Part shown: positions 34,764 to 42,518 of the stretch, piece by piece
Position numbering within the stretch: position 1 is the stretch's first letter
Layout: the number at the start of each line of letters is the position of its first letter
Program-made: the position numbers and the translations under genes
Assembly (NCBI RefSeq): GCF_003364205.1
Contig: NZ_NXLV01000014.1
Coordinates: forward strand, 1 to 42,518
Reading direction: 5' to 3'
Origin: Helicobacter brantae
Lineage (GTDB): Bacteria > Campylobacterota > Campylobacteria > Campylobacterales > Helicobacteraceae
DNA: 42,518 nucleotides
The notes under the pieces: generated by a model
What the model was told of the DNA's origin: nothing
The model's database searches: none
What the model saw: the letters and a program-made list of their open reading frames with translations, nothing else

Positions 34764-35764
34764 AACAAACTCCCTTCTTGCTTAATCCCAAAAAATTCAA
34801 ATGTCTTATAGGTTGCCACCCTTCCTTTGGCACTTCGCTCTAGGTAGCCATTTGCCAAAAGATAAGGCTCAATCACATCTTCAATCGTGCTTTCATCTTC
34901 ACTCATTGCAGCTGAAAGCGTGTTTAACCCAATAGGCTTACCTCTGCTCTCACACAAGATTCTCAAATATCTCAAATCTAGCTCATCAAAGCCATAGTCA
35001 TTGACCCCTAGCTCTTCTAGGGCAGATTTGGCTCTCTCAAAAGTGATACTTTCCTCATCATACACATCTGCAAAATCTCTCACTCTCTTAAGAAGTCTTA
35101 GAGCGATTCTTGGAGTGCCTCTTGAACGCCTTGCAATCTCCATTGCCCCCTCACTGCTTAGAGATTTGCCTAGCTTTGAGCTTGCAATCTTTACAATCTT
35201 GGCTAACTCTTCAGGGCTATAAAACTGCATTCTAAAATTCATTCCAAAGCGATCACGCAAAGGATTGCTTAGCATTCCTGCCCTTGTAGTTGCACCAATG
35301 AGAGTAAAGCGTGGGATATCAATCTTGACACTTTGTGCTGCTGGACCAGAACCGATGATGATATCTAGTCTAAAATCTTCCATCGCAGGATAGAGAATCT
35401 CCTCAATCGCAGGGCTTAGTCTATGAATCTCATCGATAAAGAGAATATCCCCCTCTCCTAGATTTGTCAAAATCGCAGCCAAATCTCCACTTTTCTCAAT
35501 CATAGGAGCAGCTGTTACTTTAATCTCTGCTCCCATCTCTAGGGCGATAATATGACTGAGTGTAGTTTTACCAAGCCCTGGGGGGCCAAAGAAAAGGATA
35601 TGATCTAAGCACTCATTACGCTTTTTTGAGGCTTGGATAAAGATTTGAAGATTTTTTTTGATTTGCTCTTGTCCGATGTAGTCCTCCCACACACTCGGAC
35701 GCAAGGAAACTTCTGTGCTTTCCTCAAAGCTGATTTTCTCAATATCAACAATCCTCTCCATCAA
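34760..35764 (-). CDS. ruvB: Holliday junction branch migration ATPase RuvB
   Basis: A 334-residue AAA+ motor that drives branch migration with RuvA. Walker A is [16 protein letters not shown], Walker [14 protein letters not shown], and the sensor-1 region [20 protein letters not shown] with the arginine finger follows. The C-terminal winged-helix domain has [20 protein letters not shown]. It overlaps panB by 4 bases and the transporter gene by 4. ruvA and ruvC are not in the window. Confidence 0.97.
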   Translation of the reverse strand: MMERIVDIEKISFEESTEVSLRPSVWEDYIGQEQIKKNLQIFIQASKKRNECLDHILFFGPPGLGKTTLSHIIALEMGAEIKVTAAPMIEKSGDLAAILTNLGEGDILFIDEIHRLSPAIEEILYPAMEDFRLDIIIGSGPAAQSVKIDIPRFTLIGATTRAGMLSNPLRDRFGMNFRMQFYSPEELAKIVKIASSKLGKSLSSEGAMEIARRSRGTPRIALRLLKRVRDFADVYDEESITFERAKSALEELGVNDYGFDELDLRYLRILCESRGKPIGLNTLSAAMSEDESTIEDVIEPYLLANGYLERSAKGRVATYKTFEFFGIKQEGSLF

Positions 35765-36540
35765 TAACTCTCATCTAAGTTTGGGAAATTTTGATTTTTT
35801 ACATCTTTGACATATTCTCTGATTGCCCCCTTAAGCAATGCTTCTCCTTCTAAATAGCGTCGCACAAATTTGGGCTTGAACTCTGTGAAAAATCCAAAGG
35901 CATCACTCCATACCAAAATCTGCCCATCACAATGCACTCCACTGCCAATGCCAATAGTAGGGATAGAGAGCATTTGAGTAATCTCTGTGGCAACTTCGTG
36001 CTTTACCCCTTCTAGCACAATAGCAAAAACCCCTGCTTCTTGCAAGGCTAGGGCTTCTTCTTTGAGCCTATTAGCACTCTCCTCACTTTTGCCTTTGATT
36101 TTGTATCCCCCCTCACTTCTTGCAAATTGAGGCATTAGCCCAATATGCCCCATCACTGCCACGCCCTCATTGATAATGCTTTTTACAATCCCCACTCGAT
36201 TTAACCCACCCTCAAGCTTGATAGCTCCTGCATTTGTTTCTTTGTAGAATCTAATGGCATTTTTAAGGGCTTCACTCTCATTGCAGTAGCTTCCAAAACT
36301 CATATCTCCCACCACTAAACTCTCTTTCACTCCTTTGCATACAGCTTTGGTATGATAAATCATCTCATCAATTCCGATACTTAATGTATCGCTATTCCCT
36401 CCAAAGCTATGAGAAAGACTATCTCCTACCAAAATAAAATCCACTTCATTATCAAAAATCTTCCCAAAAAGTGCATCATAAGCTGTAATCGCTGTAATTT
36501 TCTCTACGCCTTTTTTGGCTTGAATTTGTGTAATTGTCAT
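35761..36540 (-). CDS. panB: 3-methyl-2-oxobutanoate hydroxymethyltransferase
   Basis: The first enzyme of pantothenate (vitamin B5) synthesis; it adds a hydroxymethyl group from methylene-tetrahydrofolate to ketoisovalerate. It has 259 residues in a TIM-barrel. Visible motifs are [26 protein letters not shown] (metal-binding Asp-Ser), [15 protein letters not shown] and [10 protein letters not shown]. Later comes [10 protein letters not shown] with the C-terminal [13 protein letters not shown]. It overlaps aroC and ruvB by 4 bases each. Confidence 0.95.
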   Translation of the reverse strand: MTITQIQAKKGVEKITAITAYDALFGKIFDNEVDFILVGDSLSHSFGGNSDTLSIGIDEMIYHTKAVCKGVKESLVVGDMSFGSYCNESEALKNAIRFYKETNAGAIKLEGGLNRVGIVKSIINEGVAVMGHIGLMPQFARSEGGYKIKGKSEESANRLKEEALALQEAGVFAIVLEGVKHEVATEITQMLSIPTIGIGSGVHCDGQILVWSDAFGFFTEFKPKFVRRYLEGEALLKGAIREYVKDVKNQNFPNLDESY

Positions 36541-37574
36541 CTTTTGCTCCTTGCTAAAATCATATCTGCCAATACAAGATTCATCATCGCCTCACTTACC
36601 ACACTTCCACGAATGGCGATACAGGGGTCGTGTCGTCCTCTAATCTCTATCACCCTCTCTCTCCCTTCTTTATCAAGACTTTTTTGAGGGAGAGCAATGC
36701 TGGGTGTGGGTTTGAAGTGAATCTTAACCAAAATCTCCTCTCCATTTGCAATTCCTCCCAAAATTCCCCCACTATGATTGCTTAAAAATCCATTTTCACT
36801 CATCACATCATTGTATTGTGAGCCTTTGAGATTGGAAGCATTCACTCCCTCTCCAATCTCCACAGCCTTCACGCCATTAATCCCCATCATCGCCCTTGCA
36901 ATTTCAGCATCAAGCTTATAATAAAGTGGCTCTCCCAATCCTAGCAAATCCCCTCTAGCCCTTAGCATTACCACTCCCCCTACACTATCCCCACTCTCTC
37001 TTGCTAGAGTGATACACTCTTTTTGAGCCTCTTCCACACCTCTATCAAGTGCAAAGATTTCACTCTCTCTAGCATAAGAGAAATCCACTTCACTTCCCAA
37101 AATCCCCCCTACTCCTAGCACACCACTCTCCACTTCTATATCTTTAAGCAATGGTTTGATGATACTTGAGGCAACCACTCGCACCAAACTTTCTCTCGCA
37201 CTTGCCCTTCCTCCACCTCTATAATCTACATTGCCATATTTATGAAAGTAGGTAAAATCTGCGTGAGAGGGGCGAAAAATATCTTTGATATGAGAGTAAT
37301 CTTGGCTTCTTTGATGAGTGTTTTTGATGATGAAAGCTAGTGGAGTTCCTGTGGTTTTGCCCTCAAATACTCCACTAATAATCTCACAAATATCACTCTC
37401 TTTTCTTGGCGTTACATACGCACTTCTTCCCCCACCTCTTCTCTTGATATCTTCTTGTATCTTATCTAAGTTGATTTGTAAATTTGAGGGCAATCCATCT
37501 AGCACTCCTCCAATATACTCACCGTGTGATTCTCCAAAAGTGCTTAGCCTTAGTGCATAGCCAAAGGTATTCAT
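36537..37574 (-). CDS. aroC: Chorismate synthase
   Basis: The last enzyme of the shikimate pathway, which converts EPSP to chorismate with reduced FMN. At 345 residues it has normal length. The N-terminus has [19 protein letters not shown], the middle [19 protein letters not shown], and the C-terminal signature is [18 protein letters not shown], with all key basic residues visible. It overlaps rnc and panB by 4 bases. The other shikimate-pathway gene in the window, a DAHP synthase fragment, is at the right edge. Confidence 0.96.
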   Translation of the reverse strand: MNTFGYALRLSTFGESHGEYIGGVLDGLPSNLQINLDKIQEDIKRRGGGRSAYVTPRKESDICEIISGVFEGKTTGTPLAFIIKNTHQRSQDYSHIKDIFRPSHADFTYFHKYGNVDYRGGGRASARESLVRVVASSIIKPLLKDIEVESGVLGVGGILGSEVDFSYARESEIFALDRGVEEAQKECITLARESGDSVGGVVMLRARGDLLGLGEPLYYKLDAEIARAMMGINGVKAVEIGEGVNASNLKGSQYNDVMSENGFLSNHSGGILGGIANGEEILVKIHFKPTPSIALPQKSLDKEGRERVIEIRGRHDPCIAIRGSVVSEAMMNLVLADMILARSKR

Positions 37575-38239
37575 AATGATTTTAAAACCTCATAGGCGAT
37601 TTTGGCACATTCTTGCTGAGCACTTTTTTTGCTCCCCCCCATCGCTCTTGCATACTCTCTTCCCTCAATCCTCACTGCCATCTCAAAGCTTTTTTGATGA
37701 TCAGGGCCAATTTCTTGAATCAAAATGTATTCAGGGATTTGAGAGAAATGAGCTTGAGTAAGCTCTTGGAGTGCAGTTTTGTAATCTAGCACCACCCCTT
37801 CAAAATCAATATGAGAATAAAATCTCTCTACAAGAGACAAAATCACCTCTTTGGCTTTCTCTATGCCCGATTCCAAATAGATTGCTCCGATAAGGGCTTC
37901 AAACGCATCAGCTAGGATTGAGGGCTTACTTCTTCCATTGTTGCTCTCCTCAGCACTTGAGAGAAGCAAGGATTGTGGCATATCCAAAAATAGAGCAAAT
38001 TTTGCCAATCCCTCTTCATTGACAATACTTGCTCTAATCTTGCTTAGCTTCCCTTCTTGATGAGTGGGAAAACGCAAAAAAAGATACTCTCCCACCACCA
38101 AATCCACCACAGCATCTCCCAAAAACTCCAATCTCTCATTATTGCCCCCCTTTTTGTAGCTTTTGTGAGTGAGTGCTAAAGTCAGCAAACTCTCATCTCT
38201 AAACTCATATCCGATTTTTTTTTGCAAATCTTTTATCAT
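37571..38239 (-). CDS. rnc: Ribonuclease III
   Basis: A 222-residue double-strand RNA endonuclease for rRNA and mRNA processing. The signature [19 protein letters not shown] and the second acidic cluster [16 protein letters not shown] give the metal-binding residues. The C-terminal double-strand RNA-binding domain starts [11 protein letters not shown] and ends with [16 protein letters not shown] choose ATG at 38239 because it overlaps the rnhA stop (ATGA), has AAGGA 5-6 bases upstream and gives the expected N-terminus. The coding strand has an A9 run at 38215-38223 and a G7 and an A7 run near the end. Confidence 0.95.
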   Translation of the reverse strand: MIKDLQKKIGYEFRDESLLTLALTHKSYKKGGNNERLEFLGDAVVDLVVGEYLFLRFPTHQEGKLSKIRASIVNEEGLAKFALFLDMPQSLLLSSAEESNNGRSKPSILADAFEALIGAIYLESGIEKAKEVILSLVERFYSHIDFEGVVLDYKTALQELTQAHFSQIPEYILIQEIGPDHQKSFEMAVRIEGREYARAMGGSKKSAQQECAKIAYEVLKSL

Positions 38240-38664
38240 CGTAATCCTTGATATTTTTGAGCTTCTTCTTTGGCGATTGTATCGCACCTCTCATTATAGA
38301 CAAATCCACAATGCCCCTTCACCCAAGTGGCTTTGACTTTGTGAGGTGCTGAGACTTGTAAATATTCTCTCCATAAATGTGGATTTTTTACATCTTTGAA
38401 ATCTTTTTTTATCCAATTCTTTAGCCAAGAGTTAATGGCTTCACAAACATATTTAGAATCACTCACTAGCTCTACTTCACAAGGCTCTTTTAAAACTTTG
38501 AGGGATTCTATCACAGCTTTAAGCTCCATTTGGTTATTGGTAGCATTGGCTTCTCCCCCACTCACAATCCTCTCTTTATCTTTGTAGCACAAGATTCCAC
38601 ACCACCCTCCAGCACCAGGATTTCCCAAAGATGAGCCATCAGAGTAGAGAGTAATTTTTTTCAC
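38236..38664 (-). CDS. rnhA: Ribonuclease HI
   Basis: A 142-residue endonuclease that cuts RNA in RNA-DNA hybrids. Catalytic acids are in LYSDGSSLGNPG (first Asp), TNNQMELKAVIESL (Glu), LVSDSKYV (Asp) and YNERCDTIAKEEA (last Asp). The VKGHCG segment carries the conserved His. The start is GTG with AAAGGG six bases upstream, inside the end of the TPR gene (26-base overlap). Its stop overlaps the rnc start by 4 bases. Confidence 0.95.
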   Translation of the reverse strand: MKKITLYSDGSSLGNPGAGGWCGILCYKDKERIVSGGEANATNNQMELKAVIESLKVLKEPCEVELVSDSKYVCEAINSWLKNWIKKDFKDVKNPHLWREYLQVSAPHKVKATWVKGHCGFVYNERCDTIAKEEAQKYQGLR

Positions 38665-39691
38665 TTTTTACCCTTTGGGGTTTGAGATTGAGATGAAGGA
38701 CTCCTAACTCCCCACAAGAAGAACATCTAAAGGTATCAAAAGGGAATTCGCCCTTGCAATGAGGGCAGGTATAGCTAAAGCTTAGCGTTGCTTTCTGCAC
38801 AGAGCAAGAAGTAAAAAGCCTTAGAGTTTCTAAATAAAAGTTATGACACTCTCTTGTAGGATAATAGCCCTTAGCTTGATATAGCTCAATACAAGGGGAG
38901 TCTTTGATGATTGAGAGTGGGATTTGCTCTAGGGAAAAATCCCACAACAAATCAATGTAGTTTTCCCATCCCTTAGTTGGAAGATTCTCCCAAAATAGCT
39001 TTGGGTTATGGAGCTTGAAGTGTCCAAGAATTAGCTTATGCAATGAGGGTTGCTCTTGAATTAGTCTGCATAATCTCTCCTCTCTATCCTCTTCTCTTGA
39101 GCCAAAAAGAATCTGAGCAAGGAAATAATCTCTTGCAAGTTTTACTTTCTTTTTCTGCTCTATTGTCATCTCTAGTATATTTTCCTCAACGCACTCTAGT
39201 GCATCATAAGCACTCCTAAAATCTCCTAAAATCTCATAAAGCTCAATGAGTTTGTAGAGGACTTTGAGATTGCGAGGATTGAGGTTTAAAATCTCCAAAA
39301 AATTCTCTTTGGCTTTTTGCAAAAACCCTGCTTTGAGATACAAAATCCCTAGCTCTTGAAGGATTTCAATCTTTTTTTGCATATCATCAAATTGCTCAAT
39401 GAGGGTAAGATAGATTTTGATTGCTTGTTGATTGTCCCCTCCTTTTGCATAGCTTTTGGCTAGGAAAATAAGGGTTGGGATAGGATCTTTGGAAACTTTT
39501 AAAAACTCTGAAATCCCATCAAAAAGTCCATTATGCTCATAGCTTTTTACAAGGGTATTGAGTGATTTTTGGCGTTGTTTTTTGCGATAATAGTTGCGAT
39601 AGTAATCCCCCAAAATAACCAAAGCAATGATTCCCAAAAGAATGGCAATCCCAAAGAGTGGATCACGATAAATTTGGGTTAATTCATTCAA
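38639..39691 (-). CDS. LapB-like membrane-anchored TPR protein with zinc ribbon
   Basis: A 350-residue protein. An N-terminal membrane helix (FGIAILLGIIALVILGDYY) is followed by a basic stretch and several TPR-like helical repeats at about residues 75-190 (GDNQQAIKIYLTLIEQ, LQKAKENFLEILNLNP, GDFRSAYDAL). It ends with two CxxC knuckles, YTCPHCKGEF and FRCSSCGELG. This order is that of E. coli LapB/YciM, which controls LpxC turnover. Function here is inferred only. The start is TTG, with AAGGA 7 bases upstream, 2 bases after the SurA-like gene; no ATG fits. Confidence 0.7.
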   Translation of the reverse strand: MNELTQIYRDPLFGIAILLGIIALVILGDYYRNYYRKKQRQKSLNTLVKSYEHNGLFDGISEFLKVSKDPIPTLIFLAKSYAKGGDNQQAIKIYLTLIEQFDDMQKKIEILQELGILYLKAGFLQKAKENFLEILNLNPRNLKVLYKLIELYEILGDFRSAYDALECVEENILEMTIEQKKKVKLARDYFLAQILFGSREEDREERLCRLIQEQPSLHKLILGHFKLHNPKLFWENLPTKGWENYIDLLWDFSLEQIPLSIIKDSPCIELYQAKGYYPTRECHNFYLETLRLFTSCSVQKATLSFSYTCPHCKGEFPFDTFRCSSCGELGVLHLNLKPQRVKSEKNYSLL

Positions 39692-39693
39692 GG

Positions 39694-40521
39694 CTAATTC
39701 CTTACATTTGTGATAATTGCACTGCTTACAAGTCGCTCAAAATATTCTTTCAAAATTAAGTCCTTTCTCTCATATACAATCTTTTGCATAATCATAGGCT
39801 TGATTTGCTCATAAGGCAAAGTCGTGCTTCCGATCTTGTCTTTGATATAGAAAGCCAAAACTGCCCCACCATTATTGAGGATTTGAGTAAATTCACCTTT
39901 GGGTGTGTCTGCAAAGAGTTGAGCGATTTGAGGATTGATATTGCCTAGAGCGATTTTCTCCTCTCTTTTTTCTACCCCACGAATTTGCATCAATGGACTA
40001 TTCATCGCTTGAGCTAGGAGCTTTTCATTGTTTGAAGCATATTGGATCACCACCACTTCTTTGGGAAGTGTGAAGTCTTTTTGATGAGTATCATAAAACT
40101 TCTTTAGCTCTTTTTCATCAACGATTTTGAGGTTGGTGGAGAGAATTCTTTGAGTGAGAAGCTCATTTTGGATATATTCTTTATAAAAAGCCCTTAGCTC
40201 TTCATAAGAGTATCCACTGCCTATCATATTGGCGACAAACTCATCTCGGCTGATTCCCTTCATCGTCGCAGCAGCTTGAATCTGCTGATCTATCATCGTT
40301 TCATCTGCAATGATTTGCAATCTCTCAATCTCTTGCATTTTAATCACTTTGAGGATAAGTTGCTCTTTGGCTTGTTTGGGGGAGAGTTTTTGGGTTTGCT
40401 CCAAAGATTGGAGTTCATAGAGTGTTACAGGGTAATTATTGACTTTGAAAGCAATCCCATCTACCACATTTTGAGCCACCAAAAACACAAAGAATGCACC
40501 CAAACAAAATATTTTTTTCAT
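39694..40521 (-). CDS. SurA-like periplasmic foldase / peptidyl-prolyl isomerase family protein
   Basis: A 275-residue exported protein. MKKIFCLGAFFVFLVAQN is the signal peptide. GIAFKVNNYPVTLYEL is the SurA N-terminal start; then come a helical region and a C-terminal half with VVVIQYASNNE and AVLAFYIKDKIG that resembles a degenerate parvulin domain. The likely role is chaperoning outer membrane proteins. Candidate starts are adjacent ATGs at 40524 and 40521; I use the second for spacing from the weak AAAGAG. A longer TTG frame to 40551 is rejected. It heads the eight-gene operon. Confidence 0.75.
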   Translation of the reverse strand: MKKIFCLGAFFVFLVAQNVVDGIAFKVNNYPVTLYELQSLEQTQKLSPKQAKEQLILKVIKMQEIERLQIIADETMIDQQIQAAATMKGISRDEFVANMIGSGYSYEELRAFYKEYIQNELLTQRILSTNLKIVDEKELKKFYDTHQKDFTLPKEVVVIQYASNNEKLLAQAMNSPLMQIRGVEKREEKIALGNINPQIAQLFADTPKGEFTQILNNGGAVLAFYIKDKIGSTTLPYEQIKPMIMQKIVYERKDLILKEYFERLVSSAIITNVRN

Positions 40522-40589
40522 CATCTCTCTTTTAGTAAAAATTTTAATCAATCTATTTTATCCAAAAACAATTAAACACCCTCAAGCTA

Positions 40590-40598
40590 TGCTAAAAT
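40590..40598 (+). promoter_or_regulatory. Extended -10 promoter of the MFS gene
   Basis: TGCTAAAAT (40590-40598) has the TGn extension and TAAAAT, 32 bases before the ATG. It lies in the divergent gap between the SurA-like gene and the MFS gene. No -35 is evident. Confidence 0.55.
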
Positions 40599-40629
40599 CC
40601 CACGCTTTATTCTCATAAGGATAGGCACA

Positions 40630-41799
40630 ATGAAACTTCACTCCTCTTATTATTCAATCATTCCCCTAGCATTTGGGGCGTTTTGTATGGGCGTAGCAGA
40701 ACTTGTAATCGCAGGAATGCTAGAAAAAGTTAGCCACTTTTTCTCAATCACTCAACAAGAAGCAGGGTATTTGGTGGCAATTTATGCCTTTGGTGTGATT
40801 ATTGGAGCACCTCTACTCACTATCCCCCTAAGTCGTTTTGATAGAAAAAAACAATTTCTTATCAATATTGGGATTTTTGGCTTGGCAAATGCTGTGGTGT
40901 ATATGAGTTCAAACTTCTACCTCACAGCTCTTGCTAGGTTTGTGGCAGGGTGTATGCATGGGGTGTTTTTTGTGATTGCTACTTTGATTGCATTGCAAGT
41001 GGCTCAAAAGGGCAGAGAAACTCAAGCGATTGCTATTGTGGTTTCAGGACTTACACTCTCTATGATTTGTGGAGTTCCACTTGGCTCATTTTTGGGTAAT
41101 ACATTGGGATTCCAAAGTGTGTTTTTGCTTGTATTTTGTTGTGCTTTTATGACTTTTTTTCTCTCGCTTTTCTTTATGCCCAAAAATCTCAAAAGTCAAA
41201 AAACACGCTTTTTTGATTTGATTTTATCATGCAAAAGTCTTCCAATGTGCAAAGCCTTTTTGATTACAGCATGTTTTTGTGGGAGTATTTTTGCCCTCTA
41301 TACTTACATTGAACCATTTTTCCTCTCAAATCCCTATTTCAACAAAGACAAACTAAGCTGGATTTTATTGCTTTATGGAGTGTTTGGGGTAGGGGGGAAT
41401 TTCTTTGGGGGCAAACTCACCGACAGCAAAGGCTCTCATAAATCTTTGCTGATTGCTCTAGGAATGCTAAGCCTTTCTTTGCTTTTGATGACTTGGAGTA
41501 TCCACTATCCTTTTGTGGCAATTTTTAATTTTTGCTCTGTAGGATTTTGGGCGTTTTCTTGTGTCGCACCTCTGAAAAAGTTTGCAATGGAATATGCTGT
41601 GGCTTACACACCTGAGACGATTGAAAGCTCTATAAGTATCAATGAGGCAAGTTTTAATATTGGGATTGCAATCGCTTCATTGATTGGTGGTGTAGTTTTA
41701 ACTCATATTGGTGTAAGCTTTATTCCCCTCACAGCCTTTATCATCGCCTTTACCCCTGTGGTTTTGCTGATATTTTCTAAAAGGCTTGATACACAATAA
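40630..41799 (+). CDS. Major facilitator superfamily transporter (AraJ-like efflux)
   Basis: A 389-residue inner membrane protein with about 12 spans. Family features are AFCMGVAELVIAGMLEKVS in the first span, the loop LSRFDRKKQFLINIG between spans 2 and 3 (the MFS motif A region), and GVFGVGGNFFGGKLTDSKG between spans 8 and 9. It resembles AraJ/sugar or nucleoside efflux permeases; the substrate is not known. AAGGA lies 8 bases before the ATG. It is divergent from the SurA operon, and no regulator gene is nearby. Confidence 0.85.
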   Translation: MKLHSSYYSIIPLAFGAFCMGVAELVIAGMLEKVSHFFSITQQEAGYLVAIYAFGVIIGAPLLTIPLSRFDRKKQFLINIGIFGLANAVVYMSSNFYLTALARFVAGCMHGVFFVIATLIALQVAQKGRETQAIAIVVSGLTLSMICGVPLGSFLGNTLGFQSVFLLVFCCAFMTFFLSLFFMPKNLKSQKTRFFDLILSCKSLPMCKAFLITACFCGSIFALYTYIEPFFLSNPYFNKDKLSWILLLYGVFGVGGNFFGGKLTDSKGSHKSLLIALGMLSLSLLLMTWSIHYPFVAIFNFCSVGFWAFSCVAPLKKFAMEYAVAYTPETIESSISINEASFNIGIAIASLIGGVVLTHIGVSFIPLTAFIIAFTPVVLLIFSKRLDTQ

Positions 41800-41889
41800 A
41801 TCCTAAATTCTCATAAAAAACTTTAGATTTTCCTAAAATCACTTTTATTTTATGTTAGGATAATAAAATCTTAGCTTAAAGGTTGGATT

Positions 41890-42453
41890 TTGGAAAATCA
41901 AATTATCTTGCTAGAGAAAAAAGGAAACACGCTCACTCCCAATGTTTCCCAAAATCCACTCTCTCTCATTCCCTCTTCTTTGTGTATCCAAGCCCATTTT
42001 GAACTCAATGAACCCAATCCACTTCTTAGAGCCTATCAAAATAAGATTCTCTCCTCAGATCAAAATTATCTCTCTTTTTGTTTTCCTCTAAAATTTCACA
42101 ATCAAACCCTATGCTTTTTTGCTCCAACCTCAAAAATCCCAAAAAGCAATTTTGCAATGCTAGATTTATCTCTCCCCACTCAAATTGATAGAGAAAAAAT
42201 CTGTGTTTTGTTTGTCTATCCCTCACTCTCTCTTCTTTGCTTCTATCAAAATCGCACACTAGAGTATTGCAAAACCTTCACTCTCCCCTCAACACTCCCC
42301 TCTCTTAAAGCTCTCTTTGAATATGATGATGAGATTTTTTGCCTCTCCCCTACCCCAATCCCTCAAGCTTTTTACTCCCTCCCTCTTGTGGCATTTAGTT
42401 CATTTTTTACCTCATCTCCCAAAGGATTATGCGTTACAAAATCAAGGTTATAG
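41890..42453 (+). CDS. Unrecognised protein, possibly truncated at its 3' end
   Basis: I do not recognise this 187-residue frame. It starts at TTG with AAAGG about 10 bases upstream. It is rich in Leu, Ser, Phe and Pro, has no clear signal peptide, and contains a hydrophobic stretch ICVLFVYPSLSLLCFY. A faint resemblance to actin-like PilM-type or CtsX competence proteins is only a guess. Its last 12-15 residues (after about 42415) lie antisense to sequence that reads clearly as DAHP synthase, so its natural 3' end may be missing. It could be a pseudogene. Confidence 0.5.
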   Translation: MENQIILLEKKGNTLTPNVSQNPLSLIPSSLCIQAHFELNEPNPLLRAYQNKILSSDQNYLSFCFPLKFHNQTLCFFAPTSKIPKSNFAMLDLSLPTQIDREKICVLFVYPSLSLLCFYQNRTLEYCKTFTLPSTLPSLKALFEYDDEIFCLSPTPIPQAFYSLPLVAFSSFFTSSPKGLCVTKSRL

Positions 42454-42518
42454 CGTGAAATAAGGTGCAAGTCTGCCATTCCCCCCTTGCTAAAGGCTCT
42501 TAAGAGATTGAGTGTGCT
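42372..42518 (-). pseudogene. Class II DAHP synthase fragment (truncated)
   Basis: The minus strand from the right edge encodes 48 residues ending at TAA (42372-42374). STLNLLRAFSKGGMADLH and SRYNLDFVTHNPLGD match the conserved core of class II 3-deoxy-7-phosphoheptulonate synthase, the first shikimate-pathway enzyme. In the intact enzyme (about 450 residues) this core lies near the middle, with about 240 residues after it. Here similarity ends after LGD (about 42415) and the frame stops 14 codons later. No continuation is seen in the other minus frames, so the gene looks broken or joined wrongly. The 5' part is outside the window. Confidence 0.7.

Noticed and set aside
42026-42259. 77-residue minus-strand frame under the unrecognised gene at 41890-42453
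   Set aside because: It does not continue the DAHP synthase and has no ribosome-binding site or recognisable sequence.
42429-42458. ATG with an AAAGGATT site starting a short plus-strand frame
   Set aside because: It stops after nine codons and is antisense to the conserved DAHP synthase segment.
42451-42500. GGTGCAAGTC followed by a C-run, resembling part of a cobalamin riboswitch
   Set aside because: The opposite strand reads continuously as DAHP synthase core, and the other conserved riboswitch boxes are missing.

Overview
The window is a core-genome stretch of an AT-rich epsilonproteobacterium (Campylobacterota), most likely a Helicobacter outside the gastric group or a close relative. 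The strongest evidence is a single uninterrupted reading frame that fuses RpoB and RpoC (9486-18137), a known mark of Helicobacter and Wolinella that Campylobacter lacks. The gene orders SurA-like/TPR/rnhA/rnc/aroC and lctP-lutA-lutB-lutC, the Helicobacter-type outer membrane protein and the low GC agree. The argB gene argues against H. pylori itself. I cannot name the species.

Layout. 1-416 is the 3' end of an autotransporter-like barrel gene. 547-5391 runs rightward: argB and an unknown gene, then rplM-rpsI, a YmdB-type phosphodiesterase, a tiny membrane protein and a large methyltransferase. 5400-6254 is an outer membrane protein on the minus strand. 6380-23175 is one long minus-strand information-processing block, in transcription order: tRNA-Thr(TGT), tRNA-Tyr, tRNA-Gly, tRNA-Thr(GGT), tuf, rpmG, tRNA-Trp, secE, nusG, rplK, rplA, rplJ, rplL, rpoBC, rpsL, rpsG, fusA. 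It joins translation elongation, transcription and ribosomal stalk genes and starts from a near-consensus sigma-70 promoter. 23233-28362 is a minus-strand cluster, trxA, trxB, dapB, purF, a YhcC-like radical SAM gene and mnmD. A LysE-type exporter follows at 28446-29093. 29186-33604 is a lactate uptake and oxidation operon (lctP-lutA-lutB-lutC) closed by a clean intrinsic terminator. 33717-40521 is an eight-gene minus-strand operon (SurA-like, LapB-like TPR, rnhA, rnc, aroC, panB, ruvB, AI-2E transporter) with five consecutive 4-base overlaps. 40630-42453 holds an MFS transporter and an unrecognised gene. At the right edge a fragment of a class II DAHP synthase enters from the minus strand and is cut short against that unrecognised gene.

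The region is densely coding: no gap without a gene exceeds about 150 bases. I see no CRISPR array, insertion sequence, integrase, phage gene or rRNA. I found no convincing new biological system. The most useful leads are the truncated DAHP synthase junction, the regulatory structures in the rpl-rpoBC region, the near-consensus tRNA promoter, homopolymer runs inside rnc, and a LapB-like protein.
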